Below, piece by piece: positions 21,250 through 29,811 of a stretch of DNA of 64,000 bases. A program made the translations under genes and the position numbers. The stretch comes from Halobellus captivus. GTDB taxonomy: Archaea; Halobacteriota; Halobacteria; Halobacteriales; Haloferacaceae. The notes below the pieces were generated by a model, which was given only the letters and a program-made list of their open reading frames with translations, made no database searches and had not been told where the DNA came from. The first letter of the stretch is position 1. The number at the start of each line of letters is the position of its first letter. The stretch is taken from positions 62,001 through 126,000 of the forward strand of contig NZ_RDQE01000002.1 in NCBI RefSeq assembly GCF_003697845.1, given 5' to 3'.

Positions 21250-21256
21250 GTTTAAG
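21250..21256 (-). promoter_or_regulatory. TATA-like box of the AAA ATPase gene
   Basis: CTTAAAC on the minus strand centred 28 nt before the ATG at 21225. Confidence 0.55.
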
Positions 21257-21304
21257 CGCGTCGAACCGAGACCGGATCCGCGCTCTCCGCGCCGTATCGA
21301 ACCC

Positions 21305-21310
21305 TTATTA
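21305..21310 (+). promoter_or_regulatory. TATA-like box of idi1
   Basis: TTATTA centred about 26 nt before the ATG at 21334. It is divergent from the AAA ATPase promoter, with about 50 bp between the two boxes. Confidence 0.55.
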
Positions 21311-21333
21311 GTCTCGGTGTGAGACGGGGAGGT

Positions 21334-21930
21334 ATGAGTTCCGACGACGCCGAGGCTCCCGATCCCGACGGCGGGGGTTCCGACGCCGACATCGACCACG
21401 AGAACGCCACACAGGACGTCGTCGCCGTCGATCCGGACGACGCGCCCCAGGGCACCGTCAACCGGCTCGACGCCCACACCGGCGACGGGATCCGCCACCG
21501 GGCGTTCACCTGTCTCGTCTTCGATACCGACGGCCGAGTCCTGCTGGCCCAGCGCGCGCCGACCAAGCGGCTGTGGGACGGCCACTGGGACGGCACCGTC
21601 GCCTCCCACCCCGTCGAGGGACAGTCCCAGGAGGACGCGACCGCGACGCGCCTCGAGGAGGAACTGGGTATCACGCCCGACCAGTACGACGACCTCCGGG
21701 TCACGGACCGGTTCGAGTACAAGCGCTACTACCCCAACGAGGGCGTCGAGTGGGAGGTGTGTGCGGTTCTGAAGGTCACGCTCGAGGACACCGACCTCGA
21801 TCCCGACCCCGCCGAGATCGGCGGCCGGATGTGGGTCGACTACGAGCACCTCCACGAGAACCCCGCGCTGTACCGCCAGCTTCGCCTCTGTCCCTGGTTC
21901 GAGATCGCGATGCGACGCGACTTCGCGTAG
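21334..21930 (+). CDS. idi: Type 1 isopentenyl-diphosphate delta-isomerase (NUDIX)
   Basis: A 198-aa protein with an acidic 45-residue leader, then the NUDIX fold (AFTCLVFDTDGRVLLAQRAP, box GQSQEDATATRLEEELGI). Further family marks are WDGHWDGTVASHP, EWEVCAVLKV (catalytic Glu, E141) and LCPWFEIAM. It should interconvert IPP and DMAPP for archaeal lipids. Where E. coli Idi has the catalytic Cys67 (NSVCGHP), this protein has Ala (A90 in TVASHP), so its activity or mechanism deserves attention. ATG 21334 fits the TATA box. Confidence 0.9.
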   Translation: MSSDDAEAPDPDGGGSDADIDHENATQDVVAVDPDDAPQGTVNRLDAHTGDGIRHRAFTCLVFDTDGRVLLAQRAPTKRLWDGHWDGTVASHPVEGQSQEDATATRLEEELGITPDQYDDLRVTDRFEYKRYYPNEGVEWEVCAVLKVTLEDTDLDPDPAEIGGRMWVDYEHLHENPALYRQLRLCPWFEIAMRRDFA

Positions 21931-21960
21931 TTCAAGGCGGAGCCGCGATTCCCTCCCCCT

Positions 21961-22716
21961 ATGACCGTCGTCGTCGTGTTTGCGAACCCGCCCCGCGAGG
22001 GGCTCGTCGCGACCGGGCTGGCGGAGTCGACCCCGCTCTCGACCGCCGAGGCCGCCGACCTGTACGAGGCCGCCTTCCGCGACGCCGTGCTCGCGGTCGA
22101 CCGCTCCGGCGGCGAACTGCTCGTCAACTATCCCGACGAGGACTCCCTCCCCGAGCCCCATCGAACCGACACCCCGCCCGAGGCCGAACTCCGCGCGCTG
22201 GTGGCCGACACGCTCGGCGGGACCGGCGACGTCCGCTTCGAGCGGCAGGTCGGCTCGACGTTCGGCGCGCGCGCCGGCAACACCGTCACGCACCTGCTCC
22301 GCGAGGAGGGAGCGGACTCGGTCGCGGTCGTGACGCCGACCGCGCCGCTGCTCTCGCGGACGACGATCGACTCGGCGGCGATGAAACTCCGGACGAACGA
22401 GGTCGTGATCGGACCCTCGACCCGGGGACGGGCGTACTACGCGGGCTTCGCCGAGCCGATCGACTTCGAGGGCGCGTTCGACTCCCCCGCGCTCCCGACG
22501 CTCGCCGCCCGCGGGAGCGACGCGGGCCACGACGTGGACTTCGTCGGGTCGCTCCCCTCCCTCGAGACGCGCGCCGACCTCCTCGACACGCTCCCGCTGC
22601 TGCGGGCGCGTTTCGCCGCGGAGCGGATCGTCCCCGACTACACCTCGGCGTTCGTCCACGAGCACGGCCTCGACGTGGTCGTCGAGGACGGCGAGGAACG
22701 GATCGTTCGGGACTGA
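21961..22716 (+). CDS. DUF2064-like (glycosyltransferase-A-type) protein
   Basis: A 251-aa protein starting TVVVVFANPPREG, with a segment KLRTNEVVIGPSTRGRAYYAGF that matches the DUF2064 (TIGR04282-like) pattern of nucleotide-diphospho-sugar transferase-fold proteins. In bacteria these sit in selenium or radical-SAM clusters; none is present here. It follows idi after 30 bp and may share its transcript. Fold assignment moderate, reaction unknown. Confidence 0.65.
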   Translation: MTVVVVFANPPREGLVATGLAESTPLSTAEAADLYEAAFRDAVLAVDRSGGELLVNYPDEDSLPEPHRTDTPPEAELRALVADTLGGTGDVRFERQVGSTFGARAGNTVTHLLREEGADSVAVVTPTAPLLSRTTIDSAAMKLRTNEVVIGPSTRGRAYYAGFAEPIDFEGAFDSPALPTLAARGSDAGHDVDFVGSLPSLETRADLLDTLPLLRARFAAERIVPDYTSAFVHEHGLDVVVEDGEERIVRD

Positions 22717-22762
22717 GGTTCGGGCGCGTGGACATGAGTTCCGCGTCATCGACGCGATCCGC

Positions 22763-24718
22763 CTACGCCGAGTAGCCCGCGATCCCCTCGATCAGCGTCG
22801 CGATCCCGTCGTCATCGAGTTCGTCCGCGAGCGACGCCACCGCCTCGCGGTCGGCCCGGTCGGCCGCCGCGCGGACGGCGACCGGCTGCTCGCCGAGCGG
22901 GACGAACCCACAGTCCAGCCGTTCGGCCGTCTCGCGCAGGGCGAGCCCGGCGTCGGCGTCGCCGGCGAGCACCCGCCGGACCGGGCTCTCGAACGCCCGG
23001 AGCGTCAGCACGTAGCCGTCGATCCGCTCGGTCAACTCGCCCGGCGAGGCCGACCGCTCGGCCGCGAGGTCCTCGAGCGCGTCGTCGAGTCCCCGTCGGA
23101 GTCCCGTCCCGGTCGGCCGGTTGACGAACCGGAGGTCGCGGTCGACGAGGTCCGCGAGCCCCTCGACCCCCTCGGGGTTGTCGGCGGGCACGACGAGGCC
23201 CCACTCCCGCCTCCACTCGCCGAGGACGACGTCGTCGACCTCGCGATCGGTCGGCCCCGCCGTCACGGCGACGTCGGGGACGCCGTCGCGGAGCCGGCGG
23301 TATCCCTCACGTGAGCCGACCGGGAGGTACCGCGGGTTCTCGAGCCGGTCGAGCAGGCGGTTGACCGCGGGGTCGTCCTCGCCGACGCCGAGCAGGGTCG
23401 GCGGCCGGACGTCCGGCGAGAACAGCTGGACCGTGACGGGCTCGCCCGCTTCCAGATACTCCGTGTCGGGGTCGACGGCGACGACGCCGTCTGCCTCGAC
23501 GAGGCTCGTCGTCGCGCCCGACCCCTTGTCGACGGGGTAGACGAGGGGTCTCTCCCGAGCGCCCGCCGGTCCGTCCGCCGCCGTTTCGTCGCCCAAGTCC
23601 AACAGCCCGACGGGCATCAGCCGGAGCCGTCCCTCGCCGTAGCGCTCGCGGACCGCCATCCGTCCCTCGACGGTCGCGGTCCGCGGCTCCGGGAGCCCGG
23701 CGGCCTCGCGGACCGCCGGCGCGACGAACGTCCGGAAGATCGTCAGCGCGGAGACCGGGTAGCCGGGGAGCCCGACGTAGGCGGACTCGCCGCCGTCGGC
23801 GCGGTCGAGCCGCCCGACCAGCATCGGCTTGCCCGGCTTGACCGCGACGCCGTGGAGCAGGAGCTCGCCCCGCTCCTCGATCACGCGGTAGATCACGTCG
23901 ACCGCGCTCGCGGAGGTCGACCCCGACGAGAGGACGAGGTCGCACTCGTCGGCCGCCTCCCGGAGCAGCCGCTCCATCTCCGCGTAGTCGTCGCCGGCGT
24001 GCGGGTAGAGGACGGGCTCGCCGCCGGCCTCCGCGACCCCCGCGGCGATCGTCGTCGAGTTCACGTCGTAGATCTCGCCGCTCGAGGGGTCGAGTTCGTC
24101 GCCGGGGCGCACCAGCTCGTCGCCCGTGGAGACGATCCCCACCCGCGGTCGACCGCGGACGGGGACCTCGTCGACGCCGAGCGCCGAGAGCAACCCGATC
24201 TCGCGGGGAGTGAGACGGGTTCCGGGACCGAGCGCGCGAGCCCCCGCGGCGATGTCCGCGCCCGCGGCCATCACGTGGTCGCCCGGCGCGACCGAGGTCC
24301 GGAACGCGATCCGATCCGTCCCGTCTCCTCCCCCCGCCGACTCGTCCGTGCGCTCGACCATCACCACCGCGTCCGCGCCGTCCGGCATCACGGCCCCGGT
24401 CGACACCTCCGCGCAGGTCCCGGACTCGACGGTCACCTCGGGAGTCGCCCCCGCGTGGACCGCGCCGACGAGGTCGAGCTCGACCGGGTCCGCCTCGTCG
24501 GCGCCGAACGTGTCGCGGGCGCGGACCGCGTAGCCGTCCATCGACGCGCGGTCGAACCCCGGCACGTCGATGCCGGCGTCGACCCGTTCGGCGAGCACCC
24601 GTCCCCTGGCCTCCGCGAGCGGGACCGATTCGGGCTCCGGCACCAGATCCAGCGACGCGATGGCGTCGCGGGCAGCGTCGGGCTCGGCGAGGTCGCGGAA
24701 CTCCTTGCGCTCCGTCAT
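22763..24718 (-). CDS. moeA: MoeA-type molybdopterin molybdotransferase fused to a periplasmic-binding-like domain
   Basis: A 651-aa protein. Residues 1-410 are MoeA (FDRASMDGYAVRARDT, TGAVMPDGADAVVMVER, VGIVSTGDELV, LSSGSTSAS, LHGVAVKPGKPMLVG, GLPGYPVSA). Residues 430-651 form a substrate-binding-like domain (RFVNRPTGTGLRRGLD, GDADAGLALRETAERLDCGFVPLGEQP), as in the PBP-like tail of other archaeal MoeA proteins, which may sense molybdate or tungstate. The usual GGSS/GGTS loop reads SSGSTSAS. The start overlaps the stop of the upstream moeA (ATGA). Confidence 0.9.
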   Translation of the reverse strand: MTERKEFRDLAEPDAARDAIASLDLVPEPESVPLAEARGRVLAERVDAGIDVPGFDRASMDGYAVRARDTFGADEADPVELDLVGAVHAGATPEVTVESGTCAEVSTGAVMPDGADAVVMVERTDESAGGGDGTDRIAFRTSVAPGDHVMAAGADIAAGARALGPGTRLTPREIGLLSALGVDEVPVRGRPRVGIVSTGDELVRPGDELDPSSGEIYDVNSTTIAAGVAEAGGEPVLYPHAGDDYAEMERLLREAADECDLVLSSGSTSASAVDVIYRVIEERGELLLHGVAVKPGKPMLVGRLDRADGGESAYVGLPGYPVSALTIFRTFVAPAVREAAGLPEPRTATVEGRMAVRERYGEGRLRLMPVGLLDLGDETAADGPAGARERPLVYPVDKGSGATTSLVEADGVVAVDPDTEYLEAGEPVTVQLFSPDVRPPTLLGVGEDDPAVNRLLDRLENPRYLPVGSREGYRRLRDGVPDVAVTAGPTDREVDDVVLGEWRREWGLVVPADNPEGVEGLADLVDRDLRFVNRPTGTGLRRGLDDALEDLAAERSASPGELTERIDGYVLTLRAFESPVRRVLAGDADAGLALRETAERLDCGFVPLGEQPVAVRAAADRADREAVASLADELDDDGIATLIEGIAGYSA

Positions 24719-25983
24719 TCCGTCACCTCCCAGAGCTCGACGTCGACCACGGCGCCGGCGTCGAGCCCCTCCCTCCGCTCCGGGACGACGACCCAGCCGT
24801 CCGCGAGCGCGACGCTCGAGAGGACGCCCGACCCGCTCGCGCGGGTGGGCGTCGCGACGAACGCGGGGCCGTCCGCGTCGCGGTCGGCGTCCCCGTTGCG
24901 GTCGGCGTCGACCTCGTCGGACAGCTTCACGCGGGCGAACGTCCGCGTGCCGGGCTCGCTCGCGACCTTGCGGTCGAGTCGCGCGCGCCGGGTCGCGAAC
25001 GGGTCGGCGGTCGTTCCGCCCACGCGCTTCTGCACGGGACGAAGGAACTGGACCGCGTTGACGATACAGGCCACGGGGTACCCCGGAAGCGACACCACGG
25101 GCGTCCCGTCCACGCGACCGAGACACACCGGGTGACCGGGTTTGAGCGCGACGCCGTGGACCAGGACCTCGCCGAGGTCGTCGACGACCTCCGGGAGGAG
25201 GTCGCGCTCGCCGACCGAGGAGCCGCCGGTGGTGACGACCACGTCGGCGTCGAGGTCGCGCTCGATCGCGGCCGCGAGCGCGTCCTCGTCGTCGGTGACG
25301 ACCTCCCGGTACCGGGCCTCGCCGCCCCACCGCTCGACCAGCCGCGAGACGGTGAGCCCGTTCGTCTCGATCACCTCGCCCGGGGCGGGATCCGCCTGGA
25401 CGAGCTCCTCGCCGGTCGGGATCACTGCCACGGTCGGACGCTCGTGGACGACGACCTCGTCGAGGCCGACCGACTTACACAGCCCCAGATCGGACGGTCG
25501 GAGGGTCTCGCCCGCCTCGTAGAGGCGCTGGCCGTCCGCGACGTCCTCGCCGGCCGCGCCGACGTTCTCGCCGGCCGCGACCGCGTCGAACGTCTCGACC
25601 TCGTCGCCGACCGACTCGACGTGTTCGATCATCACGACCGCGTCCGCGCCGTCGGGAAGGGCGCTCCCCGTGTGAACCCGGGCCGCCTCGCCGGGTGCGA
25701 TCGACCCGTCCCCGCGGTCCCGCTCCCGCAGGACGGCCGGCGACCGGTCGGACGCGCCGAAGGTGTCCTCCGCGCGGACCGCGTACCCGTCCATCGCCGC
25801 CCGGTCGTAGCCCGGCACCGGTGCGGGCGCGTCGATCGGCTCGGCGAGGACTCGCCCGTCGGCGTCGGGGAGGGGGACCGTCTCGGTCCGGCCGTGGGCC
25901 TCGGCGGCGTCGACCAGCGTCGCCCGCGCCTCGGCGACGCGAGTCCGTCGCTTGAACCCGGCCTCGTGTCTGTCGTGGCTCAT
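24715..25983 (-). CDS. moeA: MoeA-type molybdopterin molybdotransferase
   Basis: A 422-aa protein of standard MoeA length. It carries YDRAAMDGYAVRAEDTFG, TGSALPDGADAVVMIEH, VAVIPTGEELV, VVTTGGSSVGERD, LHGVALKPGHPVCLG and SLPGYPVACIVN. MoeA inserts Mo or W into adenylylated molybdopterin. Two paralogues in tandem are usual in haloarchaea and may divide Mo and W work. It is the first gene of the two-gene operon; ATG 25983 removes a nine-residue out-of-family leader. Confidence 0.93.
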   Translation of the reverse strand: MSHDRHEAGFKRRTRVAEARATLVDAAEAHGRTETVPLPDADGRVLAEPIDAPAPVPGYDRAAMDGYAVRAEDTFGASDRSPAVLRERDRGDGSIAPGEAARVHTGSALPDGADAVVMIEHVESVGDEVETFDAVAAGENVGAAGEDVADGQRLYEAGETLRPSDLGLCKSVGLDEVVVHERPTVAVIPTGEELVQADPAPGEVIETNGLTVSRLVERWGGEARYREVVTDDEDALAAAIERDLDADVVVTTGGSSVGERDLLPEVVDDLGEVLVHGVALKPGHPVCLGRVDGTPVVSLPGYPVACIVNAVQFLRPVQKRVGGTTADPFATRRARLDRKVASEPGTRTFARVKLSDEVDADRNGDADRDADGPAFVATPTRASGSGVLSSVALADGWVVVPERREGLDAGAVVDVELWEVTE

Positions 25984-26097
25984 GGCCGTCCGTTTCGCCT
26001 CCGCGGGCAAAAACCCCGCTTCCCCGGCGGTCGCCGGACCGAGCGGTTCGGCGGATCGAACGGTTCGGCGGATCGCCCGGCCTTCCGATCCGCGGAC

Positions 26098-26985
26098 CTA
26101 CCTGAACCACGAGAGCGCCCGTCCGAACCGGTGGACCCCCTGTGAGAGGCCGACCCGAGCCATCGAGGCGGCCTCCGCGGCCCCGCGTACCGCGGCGGCC
26201 GTCCCGCGGCCGACGCCCGTCCGGGCGTAGTACCCGGACTTCCGTCCGGCGGCGACCAGGTAGTGTCTCGCCGCCATCGGGACCGGCGCGCGCTTCCCGC
26301 TCGCGCTCGTCGTCCCCTCGCGGACGGCCGCGAGGACGTCCGCTGCGGTGACGTCGTCGACCGACGTTCGTCCCCGGACCGTCAACTCGGTGAACGCCCG
26401 GCCGACGTAGTTCAGGTGGTGGGCGTCGCTGGCGGCGACGCCGGGGTAGCCGTGGAGCGCGGCGAAGCGCCTGGCGCGACGGTTGCGATAGCCGGTGAAC
26501 AGCCAGGCGTTGAACACCTCGATGGCGTCGACTTCGTCGATTTCGCCGGGCGAGTCGCGACCGTCGGCCGTGTCACCACCGTCGGCCGCGTCGGAATCCG
26601 GCTCGGGGACGGGGACGTGTCGCCGCCGGACCCCGTGACGCGACCGCTGGAAGGGATGCGGAACGACCGCGATCCCGCCGTGGTCGTGGATCCACGTCAC
26701 CGTCTCCGCGTAGGACTTCCGCCGCGGCGGCATCCGGTCGACCCCGATCGCGAGCAGGTGGCCGTGAGCGGTCGACACCTCGACGCCGGGGATGCCGATG
26801 AGCCCGTATTCGGGGGCGAGTTCGGCCGCGCGTCTCGACTCGCCCATCGTGTCGTGGTCGGTGATCACGACCGCGTCGAGGCCGATGTCCGCGGCGTGTT
26901 CCAAGATCAGATCGACCGGCTCGTGGCCGTCGTAGCTGTCCTCGGAGTGGACGTGTAGGTCGATCCTGACGGTGACGCTGGACAC
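26098..26985 (-). CDS. PHP-domain metal-dependent phosphoesterase
   Basis: A 295-aa protein. The PHP metal motifs are RIDLHVHSEDSYDG, VVITDHDTMG, PGVEVSTAHGH, VVPHPFQRSRHG and ASDAHHLNYVG. Haloarchaeal members hydrolyse phosphoesters such as nucleotides or polyphosphorylated sugars; the substrate is not clear. GTG 26985 is chosen over the GTG 6 nt upstream because the strong TATA box (27008-27017) is centred 27 nt before it. Confidence 0.87.
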   Translation of the reverse strand: MSSVTVRIDLHVHSEDSYDGHEPVDLILEHAADIGLDAVVITDHDTMGESRRAAELAPEYGLIGIPGVEVSTAHGHLLAIGVDRMPPRRKSYAETVTWIHDHGGIAVVPHPFQRSRHGVRRRHVPVPEPDSDAADGGDTADGRDSPGEIDEVDAIEVFNAWLFTGYRNRRARRFAALHGYPGVAASDAHHLNYVGRAFTELTVRGRTSVDDVTAADVLAAVREGTTSASGKRAPVPMAARHYLVAAGRKSGYYARTGVGRGTAAAVRGAAEAASMARVGLSQGVHRFGRALSWFR

Positions 26986-27007
26986 GTCCACGGGTAGGCC
27001 GTCGACG

Positions 27008-27017
27008 ATATATAAAG
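27008..27017 (-). promoter_or_regulatory. TATA box of the PHP gene
   Basis: CTTTATATAT on the minus strand, centred about 27 nt from the GTG at 26985. It sets the start. Confidence 0.75.
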
Positions 27018-27103
27018 GTCCGATGCGCCGCCGTCGTCGATCGAGTGCCGAAGGCGGGATCGGAAGCGAACGGCGGGGATCGGCGGGACGACGAGCCGAT
27101 GCC

Positions 27104-28045
27104 CTAACCGAACAGCCCGCGGATCCGGTCGACGACCGACTCCTCGTCGGCCTCCGCCAGCTCCTCGGCCTGCTGCCGTTCGCGGAGCTCGCGCAGCGCG
27201 GCGGCCTGGTCGTCGGTCCCCTCGCCGCTCGCGGTGTTCGCCTCGCCGCCCTGGAGTCCCTTGAGCTGGGAGACCGCGTCGTTCACCGTCCCGGAGGTCG
27301 TCCGCGTCTCGGTTGCCGACCCCGAGAGCGCGTCGCTGTCGACGTCGACGTTGTCGACGGCGGTCGTGTTCAGCTCCAGCCGGCGGCCCTCCGAGCGCTC
27401 GACGCCGCCCCAGGTGAGCTCCGCGTCGTCGAGCTCGCGCTCGATGTCTGCGCGGACCTGCTCGTCGGTGACCGTTTCGGTCCCCGAGCTCCCGTCACCG
27501 CCCGAACCGGCGTCGTCGGCCGCGCCGCCGGCCGCCGCGGCTCCGACTCCGCCCGCCGCTCCCGCCGCCGACGCCTGCTCGACGCGGTGGGCGACGAGCG
27601 CCGCGCCGGTCGCGCCGATGACGGCGACGAGCCCGACGCTGTAGAGGGCGACGACCTGCGCGCTGTAGTCCGGCGGCTCGGGGACGTTCCAGTCGTGGGG
27701 ATACACGCTGACGAACCACGCCACCGCGACGAGACAGACCGCCGCGCCGCCGCTCCCGAGGTAGAGCATGCGGCGGTCGACCGGGAGGAGGACCACGACG
27801 CCGAGGAGGAGCCCCGGGAGTCCGAGGGCGGCGGCGACCGCGGCCACCTGTCGGACCGAGTACGTCGAGAGCGTGTTCGACGGCAACGTCGCGCTGTAGA
27901 GGAACACGGCTATTCCGACGATCCCCAGGCCGAGCCCCACGAAGAAGAGCCCGAACCCGGCGTACACGTCGACGGCCCGGTCCGGGTCGCCGATGTACCG
28001 TCGGTAGTAGCCGAAAAGCGGGTTCGTCTCGCTCGGATCGCTCAT
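27104..28045 (-). CDS. Haloarchaeal membrane protein with coiled cytoplasmic tail
   Basis: A 313-aa protein with four membrane helices in the first 165 residues (AGFGLFFVGLGLGIVGIAVF; QVAAVAAALGLPGLLLGVVV; LYLGSGGAAVCLVAVAWF; VALYSVGLVAVIGATGAAL). A Gly/Ala linker follows, then about 130 acidic residues with a helical QLKGLQGG...ALRELRERQQAEELAE segment. It resembles proteins found throughout haloarchaea, of unknown function. Ends VVDRIRGLFG, an amphipathic helix. Confidence 0.75.
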   Translation of the reverse strand: MSDPSETNPLFGYYRRYIGDPDRAVDVYAGFGLFFVGLGLGIVGIAVFLYSATLPSNTLSTYSVRQVAAVAAALGLPGLLLGVVVLLPVDRRMLYLGSGGAAVCLVAVAWFVSVYPHDWNVPEPPDYSAQVVALYSVGLVAVIGATGAALVAHRVEQASAAGAAGGVGAAAAGGAADDAGSGGDGSSGTETVTDEQVRADIERELDDAELTWGGVERSEGRRLELNTTAVDNVDVDSDALSGSATETRTTSGTVNDAVSQLKGLQGGEANTASGEGTDDQAAALRELRERQQAEELAEADEESVVDRIRGLFG

Positions 28046-28118
28046 GTCTCGACGTTTCCGCCGAGTCTAATGATTGTTGCCCCCGCGTCCGCGGGTCGGC
28101 TCACCCCTCGCCGTGGCC

Positions 28119-28355
28119 TCAGCTCGCCGGCTCCATCTCCTCCCAGCCGGCCGCGTCGCCGCGCAGCAGCGATCCGACGATCCAGACGACCGCGTCGACG
28201 CCGCGGTCCGCCTCGAGGTCTCCCCGCTCGACGCGTTCCACGAACCGATCCAGGTCGTCGAGGTCGATCCGTCCGCAGGCCACCGCGTCCGTGATCGTGT
28301 CCGTGTCGCTTTCCAGCACGCCGAGAAGGTTCGTGTCGACCGCGTTCGCTCCCAT
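28119..28355 (-). CDS. Small acidic protein, unknown
   Basis: A 78-aa protein reading GANAVDTNLLGVLESDTDTI...DLDRFVERVERGDLEADRGVDAVVWIVGSLL, mostly helical. A TATA element is centred 27-28 nt before its ATG, which supports expression. No family recognised. Confidence 0.6.
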   Translation of the reverse strand: MGANAVDTNLLGVLESDTDTITDAVACGRIDLDDLDRFVERVERGDLEADRGVDAVVWIVGSLLRGDAAGWEEMEPAS

Positions 28356-28378
28356 TACAAAAAGAACTACAAACCGAG

Positions 28379-28386
28379 TTAATATA
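28379..28386 (-). promoter_or_regulatory. TATA box of the 78-aa protein gene
   Basis: TATATTAA on the minus strand, in an AT-rich patch (28356-28440) that separates this gene from the divergent zinc-ribbon gene. Confidence 0.65.
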
Positions 28387-28482
28387 CTAGTATCGGTTCA
28401 TTCGATGTGATATACTCATGAAATAATCCCGTTCGACCCCTGTGTTTTTCACGGCCGGCGTCCACCACTCACCCGAGAGACC

Positions 28483-28674
28483 GTGTCGACCGAGTGCCCG
28501 CGCTGTGGATCCGCGCTGACGACGTTCACGCTCGGCGGGGCCGAGGCCGTCGGCTGTGACGCCTGCGGCTACGCCGGCGTCGAGGTCGACCACTCCGGCG
28601 AGCCCCGCATCGTCGAGAGCTGGGAGGAGGCGCTCGAACGGTTCGGCGGGGAGAGCAAGCGTAGAGAGGAGTGA
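28483..28674 (+). CDS. Small zinc-ribbon protein
   Basis: A 63-aa protein with two CxxC pairs (C5/C8 in ECPRCG and C25/C28 in GCDACG), a zinc ribbon typical of haloarchaeal small proteins, and a helical tail. GTG start at 28483. It lies 3 nt before the next gene, so it heads a likely three-gene operon. Confidence 0.75.
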   Translation: MSTECPRCGSALTTFTLGGAEAVGCDACGYAGVEVDHSGEPRIVESWEEALERFGGESKRREE

Positions 28675-28677
28675 GGA

Positions 28678-29445
28678 ATGTCATCGCTCGATATCACCGA
28701 CGACCACCGAGAACGCATCGAGGCGCTCCGCGCGGAGCTGGCCGACCGACACGCCGGCCCGTACGCGACCGTGGGGACCGGGGAGGTCCTCTCGTATCTG
28801 CTCGACCTCGCCGAGGCCGTCGACGACCCGGACCGCTCGGCCGACGCCGATCGGCTGGCAACCGGGGAATCCGGCTCCGAAGCCGATACCGAGGGCGTCG
28901 ACGACGAGGGTTCCGACGCCGACGGGAGATCGGAACCCTTCGACCGGGAGTCGGCCCGCGAGACGCTCCGCGAACGCAACCGGAGACACGGCGATCCCGA
29001 GGAGGCGGAGCGCTCGGACCTGTACTCGATCGCCGCCGCGTTCGACGTCGCCGGCCGCAGCGACATGGCCAAGGACGAGCTGGTCGAGGCGATCCTCGAC
29101 GCGGCCGCGGGGCTGGCGGACGACCCCTTCGCCCACGTGGACGTGACGGTTTCCGGGGCCGACGCCGACGCGGCCGACGTAGACGACGCGGCCGACGCAA
29201 ACGACGTAGACGACGAGAACGCCGAGGACGACGCGGACGGCGAGGCCGATAACGGAAACGAGAACGACGCGGCCGACGGCGGTGCCGGCCAGCTGAACGC
29301 GATGATGAGCCTGCTCGACACCCACGACGACAAGTGGCGGGAGGGCGACGGCGACGCGCGGTACGAGGTGGAACTGCCCGACGGGGACGTCGAGACGGCC
29401 CGCACCAAGGACGACGTGCGGGCGCTCCTGTTCAGGAACTACTGA
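28678..29445 (+). CDS. Acidic protein with SAP/Rho-N-like motif
   Basis: A 255-aa very acidic protein. Residues about 5-45 are helical. Two Asp/Ala-rich low-complexity linkers flank a segment SDLYSIAAAFDVAGRSDMAKDELVEAILDAA that looks like a SAP or Rho N-terminal helix-extended-loop-helix nucleic-acid-binding motif. The C-terminus (YEVELPDGDVETARTKDDVRALL) resembles a small beta domain. It could be a nucleic-acid adaptor; function not known. Tightly packed between the zinc-ribbon gene and the next. Confidence 0.65.
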   Translation: MSSLDITDDHRERIEALRAELADRHAGPYATVGTGEVLSYLLDLAEAVDDPDRSADADRLATGESGSEADTEGVDDEGSDADGRSEPFDRESARETLRERNRRHGDPEEAERSDLYSIAAAFDVAGRSDMAKDELVEAILDAAAGLADDPFAHVDVTVSGADADAADVDDAADANDVDDENAEDDADGEADNGNENDAADGGAGQLNAMMSLLDTHDDKWREGDGDARYEVELPDGDVETARTKDDVRALLFRNY

Positions 29446-29448
29446 CCC

Positions 29449-29787
29449 ATGGGACTCCTCACGAGGCTTCGCGAGTGGTTCGGCGGCCTGCTCGGCGGTT
29501 CGAGGGAGACGGACGAGGCGGCCGACGAGGAGACGGCCGGATCGGAGCCGACGGAACCGGCGGGACCGGACGACGAACGACTCGATCCGGGTGCAGCCAC
29601 CGAGACCAGGTCGGACGCACCCGACGACGCGGTCGACAAGCTCCGGGAGCTACGGCAGGCTTCGCCGCCCGAGGAGGAGATGGAGGAGAAGAAGGGGAAC
29701 GAGGAAACGAAGGAGAGGGAGGAGAAGGAGGGATCGGCCGACGAAACCGAACCGGACGAGCCCGCCGCCGGCGACGGGAAGCGTTAG
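29449..29787 (+). CDS. Small charged protein with amphipathic N-terminus
   Basis: A 112-aa protein beginning MGLLTRLREWFGGLLGG, an amphipathic helix that could attach to membrane, then an unstructured Glu/Lys-rich stretch (EEMEEKKGNEETKEREEKEG). Starts 3 nt after the previous stop. No family recognised; possibly a haloarchaeal membrane-associated adaptor. Confidence 0.5.
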   Translation: MGLLTRLREWFGGLLGGSRETDEAADEETAGSEPTEPAGPDDERLDPGAATETRSDAPDDAVDKLRELRQASPPEEEMEEKKGNEETKEREEKEGSADETEPDEPAAGDGKR

Positions 29788-29811
29788 GTCGCGGCGGTCG
29801 AAGGAACGGAC

